A DNA stretch of 64,000 bases from Candidatus Zixiibacteriota bacterium. Lineage in GTDB: Bacteria > Zixibacteria > MSB-5A5 > WJJR01. Numbering within the stretch: the first letter of the stretch is position 1; every line of letters begins with the position of its first letter. Under the pieces are notes generated by a model that saw nothing but the letters and a program-made list of their open reading frames with translations, had not been told where the DNA came from and made no database searches. Location of the stretch: positions 33,208 through 97,207 of the forward strand of contig DASWIS010000015.1 in the NCBI GenBank assembly GCA_036397555.1, in the 5' to 3' direction. The position numbers and the translations under genes were made by a program. Of the stretch, positions 36,578-44,275 are shown in pieces.

Positions 36578-36993
36578 GCATCGGGACGGTCTTGCGGTCA
36601 CGCGCCGTCACTGCGTTGCCGGTCGTGCTGTTGCTGCACGGCTGCAATGGCGGCGGACAGTCAGACATCGCCGCCAGAACGGAGCCGATCGCCCTGGCCC
36701 CCGGTGTTCTGCTCGTGGAATACGCAGCGGATTCTGCCGACACATTCCCGTCGTGGGTTGACGATTCAATACCGGCGTTGCAGTGGCTACGGATGGCAAC
36801 CGACAGCGCCGGGATTCCACTTGAGGTCAGGGAGTATCCGTTCGGCACATTGGTCGAACGCATCGGCCCCCGTCGCAATGGTGACGGCGGATACTGGCTC
36901 TACAAAGTCAACGGGGCGATGGTGCCGCGATCGGCCGATGCGCACCGTATCGCATCGACCGACACGGTCTTGTTTTTCTTTGACGAGCGGTGA
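36565..36993 (+). CDS. DUF4430 (transcobalamin C-terminal-like) lipoprotein
   Basis: 142 residues. It starts at ATG 36565, overlapping the preceding stop by 13 bases. A lipoprotein signal ends in lipobox 'LLLHGC' (Cys ~27), so the protein is probably anchored in a membrane. The body matches the DUF4430/transcobalamin-like beta-grasp pattern: 'PALQWLRMATDSAGIPLEV', 'YPFGTLVERIG', the aromatic 'GGYWLYKVNGAMV' and 'STDTVLFFF'. This domain corresponds to the cobalamin-contacting C-terminal domain of animal transcobalamin/intrinsic factor and recurs in bacterial B12 uptake loci. It is the third gene of the riboswitch-controlled operon and most likely a cobalamin-binding partner of the receptor and propeller. 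Confidence 0.8.
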   Translation: MRTVSIGTVLRSRAVTALPVVLLLHGCNGGGQSDIAARTEPIALAPGVLLVEYAADSADTFPSWVDDSIPALQWLRMATDSAGIPLEVREYPFGTLVERIGPRRNGDGGYWLYKVNGAMVPRSADAHRIASTDTVLFFFDER

Positions 36994-37095
36994 GTCGTAG
37001 AGCGAGCCCGATTGCCATCGATGGCGCAGTCCTGTATCGGGTGCTCCGCGTCAATGTGGAACTCGCGGTGCGACTGGACCCCTTACGTTGGGGAC

Positions 37096-39663
37096 TCAAA
37101 TCCCGCACGGATCACAAAAGACAGTCGCCGGGTCGCCGCTGCGGAATGCCACCTCCACAAACGCCACCACGTCGAAGACATTCGTAACGCCGTCGCAGTT
37201 GGCATCGGTCTGCTCGCGCGGACATCCGAGATCGAAGACCGGCGGCGCGCTGCGGAATCCGACATCGACTGCTTTGACGACATCGAAGACATTGGTGACG
37301 CTATCGCACTGCGGGTCGGTGTGGCAGGGGCACGTGCACGTCGGCCCCGAGGGAAGCGTCAGCTTGAACATCGACCGCCCGTGCGTGCCCGCAACCAGTG
37401 TGCGCGTGCTGTCGTCGTAGGCGAGGTCGTGCACCGGCGTGATCGGCATGCCGGTGCCCAGCGGCAGCCATCCGGCGCCGAGGTCCTCGGAGTAGTAGAC
37501 CCCGACGTCACTGCCGAGATACAGCGTCGAATCCAGATCCGGATCGACGATGACGTCGTTGATCGGCACATCCCCCAGATCGCCGGTGATGTCGTCCCAG
37601 TTCTGCCCGTAATCCACCGTGCGAAAGATGTGGGGCAGATAGCTTCCATCCTTATATCCGGAAAACGTCACGTACGCGATCGCTGCGCCGTGCGGGTCGG
37701 GCGCGACGCGCGTCACCCAGCGATTCGGCAGCCCGGCATTGACCTGCGCCCAGTTGTCGCCGCCGTCCTGCGTCACCCAGACATTGGCATCGTCGGTGCC
37801 GACCCAGATGACATCGGTATTGGCCGGAGAGACATCGATGGTCGTGATCGTGCCGAAGGCGAGGTTGCCGCCGCCGGGACCGTCGGTCAGATCGCCGCTG
37901 ATCGCAGTCCAATTCACCGCGCCGTTGGTCGTCTGGTAGAGAATGTTGGAGCCGTAGTAGAGGATCAGCGGATCGACCGGGTCCATGGCGAACGGTGTGT
38001 TCCAGTTGTGACGCTCGCCGCTGTAGTTCATGCCGCTGGTGGCCGTCATGAACGTCAGTCCGCCGTTCGTCGAGCGGCGGAACACGCCGTTCTGATATTC
38101 GGCGTAGATCTTGTTGGCGTCGGTATAGTCGACCAGCACATAAAACCCGTCGCCGCCGTTGATCACGGTCCAGTCGTTCAATGATCCGCCCAATGTCCGC
38201 ATCGTGCCGTTGTCCTGCGTGCCGCCATACAGCCGGTGCGGGTTGAGATGGTCGATGCCGATCGCGTAATACTGCGTGTTGGGCATGTTGGCGAGGTTTG
38301 CAAATGAAGAACCGCCGTTGTCGGAATAGTTGACGCCGCCGTCGCAGCCGTTGTACAGATTGTCGATGTCCGTCGGATCGATGTACAGGGCATGATGGTC
38401 GACATGCGTTCCGGCATCGGCGGCAAACCAGTTGGCACCCTCGTCGATCGACTTGTACATCGTCACCCCCAGCGAGTAGACGACCGTCGGGCTGCCGGGT
38501 GCAACGCGCACCTGACCGAAATACCAGCCGAATCCGCCCAGCGAGCTGAGTATGGCTCCGTCGTTGGTCTGCGCCCAGGTAAACCCCAGATCCGTGCTGT
38601 GGAACAGGCCGATCATACCGCCCGGATGGTCGCAGTAGGTCGCGTACGCGTGATTCGAGAACGGGTCGATGGTGACGCCGATGCGGCCGACCGTCGACGA
38701 GGACAACGGCAGGCCGTTTCCGGGGAAGCCCGCTCCATCCAGCAACGTCCAGGAATCTCCGAAGTTACCGGAGTGCCAAATGCCGCTGCCGAAACCGCCC
38801 ACGCGCCGTTCCACCGGATTGCGCCAGCATTCCCAGGTCGCCGCGAGGATGACACCGGTCGGATGCAAGGCGATGTCAATGCAGCCCGTCGAATCGTTGA
38901 CGAACAGCAGGTGCTCCCAGCTCTGGCCGCCGTCTTGCGAACGGTAGACGCCGCGCTCCGGATTGGTCCCGAAGAGCTTTCCCTGCACCGCGACAAAGAT
39001 GGTGTCGGGACGGTCCGGATCGATGACAATGCGCCCGATGCGGTAACTCTCCGGCAGACCGACGAAGTTCCAGGTCGCTCCGGCATCGATGGACTTGTAG
39101 ACGCCGGTGCCGTCGTAGGTGTCATTGGCGCCGTTCGCTTCGCCGGTTCCGACATAGAGGATATCGGGGTTGTCGGGATGGATCGCGATCGCGCCGATCG
39201 ACTGCGTGCCTGCATCATCAAAGACCGCCGACCACGATGTGCCGAAGTTCGTCGACTTAAAGACGCCCCCGGCGGCGCTGGCGGCATAGATCACTTCCGG
39301 CTCCAAGGGGTGCACGGCGATATCGGTAATGCGTCCGGGAATGTTGGTCGGGCCCGCCTCTGACCAAGTGAGTGTATCGAGATCTTTCTCCAACGAACGG
39401 TCGGCCCGCTTGGCGCGCGCCGTTTCCAGCGCCGCGACATACTCCTTCATCGGGATATCGATTTGCGGGTAGGCGCGCTGGACATAAAACCAGTCGCTGG
39501 GACGGCGCTCGGCCTTGGGCACTTTGCCGCGATTGTGCTCCATAAAGTGGGCAATGCGGGCATAATAGCCCTCCGGCGGTCTGTCACCCGGCCGTGGTGT
39601 AAGCAAGACAATCGCAATGAGCAGGACTAAGGCGATTCCAAAAGTGAGCGTGAGACGGCGCAC
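37096..39663 (-). CDS. Asp-box (sialidase/VPS10-type) propeller protein with dockerin-like tail
   Basis: 855 residues. The N-terminal hydrophobic segment (LTFGIALVLLIAIVLLT) acts as signal or anchor. The rest is a large, probably double, beta-propeller built from repeated Asp-box motifs: 'SIDAGATWNFV', 'SQDGGQSWEHL', 'STDLGFTWAQT', 'SIDEGANWFAA', 'TQDGGDNWAQV' and 'TVDYGQNWDDI'. Alternating 'HPxxPDILYVGTG' strands lie between them. No sialidase Arg triad or Tyr/Glu pair is evident, so catalysis is not claimed. The C-terminal ~75 residues hold two 'NVFDVV' EF-hand/dockerin-like units rich in Cys. It converges on the B12 operon but is not part of it. Likely a secreted binding protein or a photosynthesis-system-II-assembly/YCF48-like propeller relative. 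Confidence 0.82.
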   Translation of the reverse strand: MRRLTLTFGIALVLLIAIVLLTPRPGDRPPEGYYARIAHFMEHNRGKVPKAERRPSDWFYVQRAYPQIDIPMKEYVAALETARAKRADRSLEKDLDTLTWSEAGPTNIPGRITDIAVHPLEPEVIYAASAAGGVFKSTNFGTSWSAVFDDAGTQSIGAIAIHPDNPDILYVGTGEANGANDTYDGTGVYKSIDAGATWNFVGLPESYRIGRIVIDPDRPDTIFVAVQGKLFGTNPERGVYRSQDGGQSWEHLLFVNDSTGCIDIALHPTGVILAATWECWRNPVERRVGGFGSGIWHSGNFGDSWTLLDGAGFPGNGLPLSSSTVGRIGVTIDPFSNHAYATYCDHPGGMIGLFHSTDLGFTWAQTNDGAILSSLGGFGWYFGQVRVAPGSPTVVYSLGVTMYKSIDEGANWFAADAGTHVDHHALYIDPTDIDNLYNGCDGGVNYSDNGGSSFANLANMPNTQYYAIGIDHLNPHRLYGGTQDNGTMRTLGGSLNDWTVINGGDGFYVLVDYTDANKIYAEYQNGVFRRSTNGGLTFMTATSGMNYSGERHNWNTPFAMDPVDPLILYYGSNILYQTTNGAVNWTAISGDLTDGPGGGNLAFGTITTIDVSPANTDVIWVGTDDANVWVTQDGGDNWAQVNAGLPNRWVTRVAPDPHGAAIAYVTFSGYKDGSYLPHIFRTVDYGQNWDDITGDLGDVPINDVIVDPDLDSTLYLGSDVGVYYSEDLGAGWLPLGTGMPITPVHDLAYDDSTRTLVAGTHGRSMFKLTLPSGPTCTCPCHTDPQCDSVTNVFDVVKAVDVGFRSAPPVFDLGCPREQTDANCDGVTNVFDVVAFVEVAFRSGDPATVFCDPCGI

Positions 39664-39853
39664 GGCGACCTCCCAGACTGTTCATATGGTGAGCGCACGC
39701 CCCTGTCGCGTCGCCGCGCACCACGCTTCTTCTTATCGACCTTCATGCCGGACAGCTTGCGGAACGGATCATCCTACGGACAAGTAAGCCCACTCTCGGG
39801 GCTGCACGGCCCAATCTACCCCAATCTCCCGATTTGGCAACACCTGTTGAGGG

Positions 39854-39882
39854 TTGCCGATGGGACATGGCAATCCTATCTT
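39854..39882 (+). promoter_or_regulatory. Possible sigma70 promoter for the DHS-like gene
   Basis: TTGCCG (39854-39859) and TATCTT (39877-39882) with 17-base spacing, each 4/6 to consensus, 53 bases before the ATG at 39936. Nothing else is seen between 39664 and 39853. Confidence 0.4.
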
Positions 39883-39935
39883 TGTGGATTCACCGCAGCG
39901 GTGGTTCGGCTTCGCGCGCCATAACGGGAGATGGA

Positions 39936-40907
39936 ATGGGACCGATTGCACAGTTCATGCAGCATCACTTTCGACACTTCAATGCCGCGGCGGTCGTGGC
40001 CGCGGCCGACGCCTGGAACCGGCATTTGGACAATGGCGGCCAGATGCTGGTCACGCTCGCCGGGGCCATGAGCACCGCCGAGCTGGGGATTTCATTGGCC
40101 GAGATGATTCGCCGCGACAAAGTTCATGGCATCGTCTGCACCGGCGCGAATCTCGAAGAGGACGCATTCAATCTCGTCGCCCACGATTTCTACGTCCGCG
40201 TTCCCGAGTGGCGCGACCTGCGGCCCGCGGACGAGCAGGTCTTGCTCGACCGCAATCTGAACCGCGTCACCGATACCTGCATCCCCGAACATGAAGCGAT
40301 GCGTCGCATCGAGGGCGCGATTCTGCGCGAGTGGACACAGGCCGACAAAAGCGGCGAGCGACTCTTTCCGCACGAGTTCTTCTGGAAGATTCTGCGTCAT
40401 TCTGAACTGGAGCAGAGCTTTCAGATCGACAAGAAAGACAGTTGGCTCTACGCCGCGATGCAAAAGGAGCTGCCGATCTTCGTCCCCGGCTGGGAAGACT
40501 CCACGCTCGGCAACATGTATGCCGGGCACGTCATGTCCGGCGACATCAAGAACGTGCACACAGTCCGTACCGGAATCGAATACATGACCGCGCTCGCCGA
40601 CTGGTACACGATGACCAGCGCCAGACACTCGATCGGTTTCTTCCAGATCGGCGGCGGCATCGCCGGCGATTTCCCGATCTGTGTCGTGCCGATGCTGAGG
40701 CAGGATTTGCAGCGCGCCGACACACCCCTCTGGGGCTACTTCTGCCAGATCAGCGATTCGACCACCAGCTACGGCTCCTACTCCGGCGCAATCCCCAACG
40801 AAAAGATTACGTGGGAAAAACTCGGGATCGACACCCCCAGACACATGATCGAATCCGACGCCAGCATCGTCGCGCCGTTGATCTTCGCGTACGTGCTGGG
40901 GTGGTAG
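39936..40907 (+). CDS. Deoxyhypusine synthase-like protein
   Basis: 323 residues from the ATG at 39936, which has CGGGAG five bases upstream (an in-frame ATG at 39834 has no support). The deoxyhypusine-synthase fold is indicated by 'LVTLAGAMSTAELGISLAEM', 'GIVCTGANLEEDAFNLV', 'IFVPGWEDSTLGNMYAGHV', 'IGFFQIGGGIAGDFPICVVP' and 'SYSGAIPNEKITWEKLG'. K295 in WEKL aligns with the lysine that forms the enzyme-imine intermediate. Deoxyhypusine synthase transfers aminobutyl from spermidine to eIF5A using NAD+. Bacteria lack eIF5A, and bacterial homologues are usually assigned to polyamine (homospermidine-like) chemistry or remain undefined. Substrate is therefore open. A 62-bp copy of its 3' end lies downstream at 41545. 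Confidence 0.88.
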   Translation: MGPIAQFMQHHFRHFNAAAVVAAADAWNRHLDNGGQMLVTLAGAMSTAELGISLAEMIRRDKVHGIVCTGANLEEDAFNLVAHDFYVRVPEWRDLRPADEQVLLDRNLNRVTDTCIPEHEAMRRIEGAILREWTQADKSGERLFPHEFFWKILRHSELEQSFQIDKKDSWLYAAMQKELPIFVPGWEDSTLGNMYAGHVMSGDIKNVHTVRTGIEYMTALADWYTMTSARHSIGFFQIGGGIAGDFPICVVPMLRQDLQRADTPLWGYFCQISDSTTSYGSYSGAIPNEKITWEKLGIDTPRHMIESDASIVAPLIFAYVLGW

Positions 40908-40958
40908 GGCACATCCACCCTGAGATGTTTTCCTCTGGGACCACCCGCCGCCAGCCGC

Positions 40959-41474
40959 TCATGAGTCGCCGCTAACAGGCCCGCTTCGTTGGGTGATCCG
41001 AGCAAGACTGCGCAGCAGAAAGAACCCGGCTGCGCCGACGACGGGAGAAGTAATCAATCCGGGGAAGTAGCCGCCGGTGGCCGCTGAGAGTGCAGGATGG
41101 ATGACGGCGTTGGCGACGCAGGCGACACCGAGGAACCAGAGCGGGAAGAGAACCCCCGATGACCCTCGCGCCAACGCCCAGGCCGATACAAGCCAAATCA
41201 CAAGCGCGACAACGTTGACCGTGACGAAGAATTCCATTGTCAACGGCGCGGCGCCGAAAAGTTCGGGAAGGCGGAGGTTAAGTCCGGTGGTTGCTTCCTC
41301 GAGAAAGTGTCCCGCCTGAAGAATCGTCGTCAGCACCGCCATGCGGGCAGTCTTTCGCAGGGCAACAGCGTCACCGCGAATCCCGCCGCGAGCAATGGTT
41401 ACGCAAGCGGCTGCCACGGCAATCACCGCAAGAATCAGGAAGCTCGGCAAAACACTTTGGGGTTCTTCACTCAT
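40959..41474 (-). CDS. HXXEE domain membrane protein
   Basis: 171 residues, four to five predicted TM helices. The motif 'QAGHFLEEATTG' supplies the HxxEE signature, followed by helices 'FFVTVNVVALVIWLVSAWAL' and 'PLWFLGVACVANAVIHPAL'. The conserved 'GGYFPGLITSPVV' loop/helix completes the family pattern. Charged His/Glu residues inside a small membrane bundle suggest metal or proton chemistry, but no function is established. The start at 41474 lacks a strong ribosome site. Convergent with the DHS-like gene, 51 bases between stops. Confidence 0.75.
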   Translation of the reverse strand: MSEEPQSVLPSFLILAVIAVAAACVTIARGGIRGDAVALRKTARMAVLTTILQAGHFLEEATTGLNLRLPELFGAAPLTMEFFVTVNVVALVIWLVSAWALARGSSGVLFPLWFLGVACVANAVIHPALSAATGGYFPGLITSPVVGAAGFFLLRSLARITQRSGPVSGDS

Positions 41475-41544
41475 TGACGGCCTGCAAGCTCATTGGCGAG
41501 GATGAATGCCGCTCCGTGTTTCATCCACACATAAGTTACAACTG

Positions 41545-41606
41545 TGATCGAATCCGACGCCAGCATCGTCGCCCCGCTGATCTTCGCGTATGTGCTGGGG
41601 TGGTAG
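41545..41606 (+). pseudogene. Duplicated 3' tail of the DHS-like gene
   Basis: 62 bases matching 40846-40907 with three mismatches. The copy encodes the last ~20 residues (IESDASIVAPLIFAYVLGW) including the TAG stop, with no upstream coding sequence. It is the relic of a partial tandem duplication whose middle now contains the oppositely oriented HXXEE gene. Confidence 0.85.
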
Positions 41607-41817
41607 CTGTGCTTGTTCCGGTCAGCCCCGCTTTGCGGGATCTTCGACCCTTGGACGGACGGTCGGGTGGAATTGTTGCCCTACAGCTTGCCGGCGGTCC
41701 TCTTTATGAGGGCGATGGGATCGCTCGAACCGTGAGGACACTTCCCCACAGCGGAGGGGAGTGTTGTAAAACCCATCGGAACCCACATCATCGAGTTTCA
41801 TGGAAATAATCATTCGG

Positions 41818-41845
41818 GTCATTCCGAGCGAAGCGAGGAATCTCC
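41818..41845. repeat. Dispersed GTCATTCC...GAGGAATCTC element, copy 1
   Basis: GTCATTCCGAGCGAAGCGAG followed by GAATCTCC. The same ends flank a longer hairpin at 49813-49875, and a degenerate copy is at 53108-53135. All three lie in intergenic DNA. Confidence 0.6.
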
Positions 41846-42000
41846 AACGCGTTGTCGGCGGCCACGCGCGCATCGAGACCCCTCGCCCGAAGGGCTCGGG
41901 GTGACATCAAATTGGGCTTTTTCAACACGCCCCAGGGCCGTGGGCCACCCGCCCAACGCGCCAGCGAGGCACACGTAGAACAAGTACTAATGAGGCTCGC

Positions 42001-42411
42001 ATGAGAGGTACGATGACCAGGGTATTGATTTCGATTCTGTGAGCGCTTCTATGGGGATGCCCCATTACGATGGAGCCGACTTTCAACGATCTGCTGTTGC
42101 GTAATCAGAGTGGGCGTAAGCTGATGACATTCCTGAACTTGCACTACCCTGATAGCTCTGTCGTTTTCTCAGTGGCAGATGGATACGTCAATCCTCACTC
42201 ACGGGCGTACATAGGTAACACGGTACAACTGAAAGAGTTGCCAGGATTAACTCTGATGTTCTTCGACTACAGCTACTTTGAACGGAGGGTGCGCCCTGGG
42301 GAGGGAGTGCCTTATTCAGAACTGGACCCAGATAGTCTCCTGGGTAGATACGTTTTAACAAACCAGGAGCTAGACAGTCTCGGATGGACCATCGTTTATT
42401 CAGACCAGTAA
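42001..42411 (+). pseudogene. Small lipoprotein gene interrupted by an in-frame TGA in its signal peptide
   Basis: Read from ATG 42001, the frame gives MRGTMTRVLISIL, then TGA at 42040-42042, then ALLWGC, a good lipobox, and continues open to 42411. The downstream part alone (from ATG 42070) encodes 113 residues beginning after the lipobox Cys, so it would not be exported. The mature part ('LRNQSGRKLMTFL', 'YPDSSVVFSVADGY', 'LDSLGWTIVYSD') resembles small Bacteroidetes-type lipoproteins of unknown function and is visibly more AT-rich than its neighbours. Either a nonsense mutation or a sequencing/assembly error. Stop-codon reassignment is ruled out because TGA ends many intact genes here. Confidence 0.7.
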
Positions 42412-42584
42412 ACCTGTAAGCGACATGCACTTGACCCGATTCGATAAATTCAATGCGGGTCACGTAACAGAGATTCTGGTCGGTAATAATTTCGTTGACA
42501 CCCTGTTGGTGGGTTTTGGTCACGATCTGTATCTCGAACTCGACCGGACTCACATCCCTAGGCCATCCGTTGCGATAACGTATC

Positions 42585-42772
42585 GGAACTGATATCCCAG
42601 CTGTCCGTGGACTTAGATCAGGTGCGGGAGATCATGCGGGATTGGATTGTCCGTTACAATGAGAAGCGTCCGCATGACTGATCGGGTGGGCTGCCGCTGG
42701 CAGTCTTCCGTCAAACCAAAACCGCCGAACTCTCTTACTTTTGAACTGTCTACTTGACGGGGAAGCTTACGC
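42585..42772 (+). mobile_element. IS3-family insertion sequence remnant (transposase C-terminus and right end)
   Basis: In one frame from 42585 the sequence reads 'LSVDLDQVREIMRDWI', 'VRYNEKRPHD', TGA (42679-42681), 'SGGLPLAVFRQTK', and stops at 42742. The 'W...YNEKRPHD..GGLP..VFR' pattern is the conserved C-terminus of IS3-type OrfB (DDE) transposases. Immediately after it, TGAACTGTCTACTTGACGGG (42742 onward) resembles the terminal inverted-repeat region of such elements. Only the 3' end is left and it carries an internal stop, so it is inactive. The 42412-42584 stretch before it shows nothing recognisable. Confidence 0.75.
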
Positions 42773-42917
42773 CCGGTCAATACCTTTTCTCGCTGCACAG
42801 CAACACAGTTCGTAACAAAGTCGCCCCCAGCCGGCAAGAAGATAGTGCCGAAATCACCCCTCCGTCCCCACTCCGGGGGTGATCCGCCGTCGCCGGGTTG
42901 GGTAGAGGGACTTGCCC

Positions 42918-44237
42918 ATGAGCGATCAGAAGAAGTGGTGGAGGAAGTTGTTAAGACCCAGCGGCGATGACACCGGCACAAAAAGCGTGACTCAGATGAC
43001 GCCGCCACGGATCGGCTCGGGGTGGTCGACCAAGCCGCGCTCGCGACGGCCCGATCTGGCGAGTTCCGAGTGGAGCTTTGTTGCCGGGACCATGACCGAA
43101 CGCTCGTTGGCGGTCCGTCTGCACCGATTCCTGCGCGACAATGTCCCCATTCTCAAGTCGGCGATCTGGACATGGACCCGTCTCGCAGCCGCGCCGCACC
43201 ACTTTGAGATTGCGGGCGATGCGGCATCCGAGACGAGGGAGAAGGCGTTGCGCGTACTCGATGCGCTCGACAAACGGCTGTATCCCGAACGGCTCGTACG
43301 TTTCGGCGGCATCGATGCGCTGTTGGTCCAATACTTCGACACGCTCTTTACCGATGGCGCGGTCGCCGGGGAACTCACAATCCTGCCCTCGCAACGTGGG
43401 CTGGATCGCTTCGAGTTCATCGACACGGCCACGCTCGAATTCGATTCCGACAAATCGGGGCAACGTCATCTCTTCCAACGCGACGGCACCTCCGGCCGCA
43501 TCGCGCTCGACAGCGATGCGATCTACTATCAGCCCTTCGATGCCGATGCGGGGCACCTGCAGGGGCGTTCGCTGCTCTCCGCGGTCGGGTTTGTCGCGCG
43601 CGTCGAGCAGGAACTGGTGCGTGACATGCAGAAGGGGATGCACAACATCGGCTACCACCGTCTGCATGTGAAAGTCAAGCCGCCGGTGCAGTCGCCCGCC
43701 GAATCCGATTCCGACTATGCCTCGCGCGCCAATGCCTACTTCGATGCGACCGCGCGGGCCCTGCGCGATTTCGATGTCGATGACAATCCCATCACCTGGG
43801 ACGACGTCGAGATCGGCCACATCGGACCGTCCGGGCAGATCTCCGCCTCGCACAACTGGTATCTCAATCATCGCGCGATGGTCGAGGATGTCATTGCCGG
43901 GTGCAATTTGGCGCCGTTCATGCTCGGCTACTCCTACGGCACCACCCAATCGTGGGCGCGCTTCAAGTTCGAGATGATCGGACGACAGATTCTCGGCATC
44001 CAACGATCGGCATCGCGGTTTCTCGAATGGATCGCCGGGATCGAGCTGGCGCTGGCGGGAATCGATGCCGCCGTGCATCATGTCTTCGACAACCGTCTGG
44101 AGTTCGACCGGCGCGAACGCTTCGAGGCCGACCGCATCGAAAGCGACATCGTCATCCGCCAGATGGAAGCGGGTCTTCTGACGACCGATCAGGCCCGGCG
44201 ACGGCTCGGCATCGACATCGCCGCCGCCGCGAACTGA
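42918..44237 (+). CDS. Phage portal protein-like
   Basis: 439 residues from ATG 42918 with GAGGGA seven bases upstream. Portal-family traits: the N-terminal basic region, 'RFLRDNVPILKSAIWTWTRL' (helical stem-like), 'DALLVQYFDTLFTDGAVAGE', 'DAGHLQGRSLLSAVGFV' (the common 'G.SPL..' turn), 'ISASHNWYLNHRAMVEDVI', 'LAPFMLGYSYGTTQSWARFKF' split across two strands, and the C-terminal 'RQMEAGLLTTDQARRRLGID'. Portals form the dodecameric DNA channel of tailed phages. The terminase gene follows after 38 bases. No capsid, protease, adaptor or tail gene is nearby, so this is a prophage relic or a domesticated packaging pair. Confidence 0.75.
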   Translation: MSDQKKWWRKLLRPSGDDTGTKSVTQMTPPRIGSGWSTKPRSRRPDLASSEWSFVAGTMTERSLAVRLHRFLRDNVPILKSAIWTWTRLAAAPHHFEIAGDAASETREKALRVLDALDKRLYPERLVRFGGIDALLVQYFDTLFTDGAVAGELTILPSQRGLDRFEFIDTATLEFDSDKSGQRHLFQRDGTSGRIALDSDAIYYQPFDADAGHLQGRSLLSAVGFVARVEQELVRDMQKGMHNIGYHRLHVKVKPPVQSPAESDSDYASRANAYFDATARALRDFDVDDNPITWDDVEIGHIGPSGQISASHNWYLNHRAMVEDVIAGCNLAPFMLGYSYGTTQSWARFKFEMIGRQILGIQRSASRFLEWIAGIELALAGIDAAVHHVFDNRLEFDRRERFEADRIESDIVIRQMEAGLLTTDQARRRLGIDIAAAAN

Positions 44238-44275
44238 GTCGGTGACCCGACGTTGTGTGTACTGCTCTCCGGCGC

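Larger units (their letters stand above)
41475..42000. other. Gene-poor, rearranged stretch
   Basis: 526 bases without an intact gene. It holds the 62-bp copy of the DHS-like gene's 3' end (41545-41606) and a dispersed repeat element (41818-41845). An open frame on the minus strand here (41622-41873) is produced by that repeat and is not a gene. Confidence 0.6.

Noticed and set aside
37013..37024. GCCATCGATGGC palindrome between convergent genes as terminator
   Set aside because: No loop, no T tract and only 12 bases; probably chance.
41622..41873. Minus-strand 83-codon frame containing FLASLGMT
   Set aside because: This peptide is a known signature of translated intergenic repeat; the frame is created by the dispersed element at 41818-41845.
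42040..42042. UGA recoding as an amino acid
   Set aside because: Many intact genes in the window end in TGA (rtcB partner archease, CDF transporter, crotonase and others), so reassignment is not credible; no selenocysteine-type element seen.
42188..42553. Minus-strand 121-codon frame next to the IS3 relic
   Set aside because: It overlaps the lipoprotein gene antisense; the part outside it has no recognisable transposase or toxin motif.
42951..44081. 376-codon minus-strand frame
   Set aside because: Shadow of the portal-like gene on the opposite strand; composition is Asp/Arg/Gly-rich without motifs.
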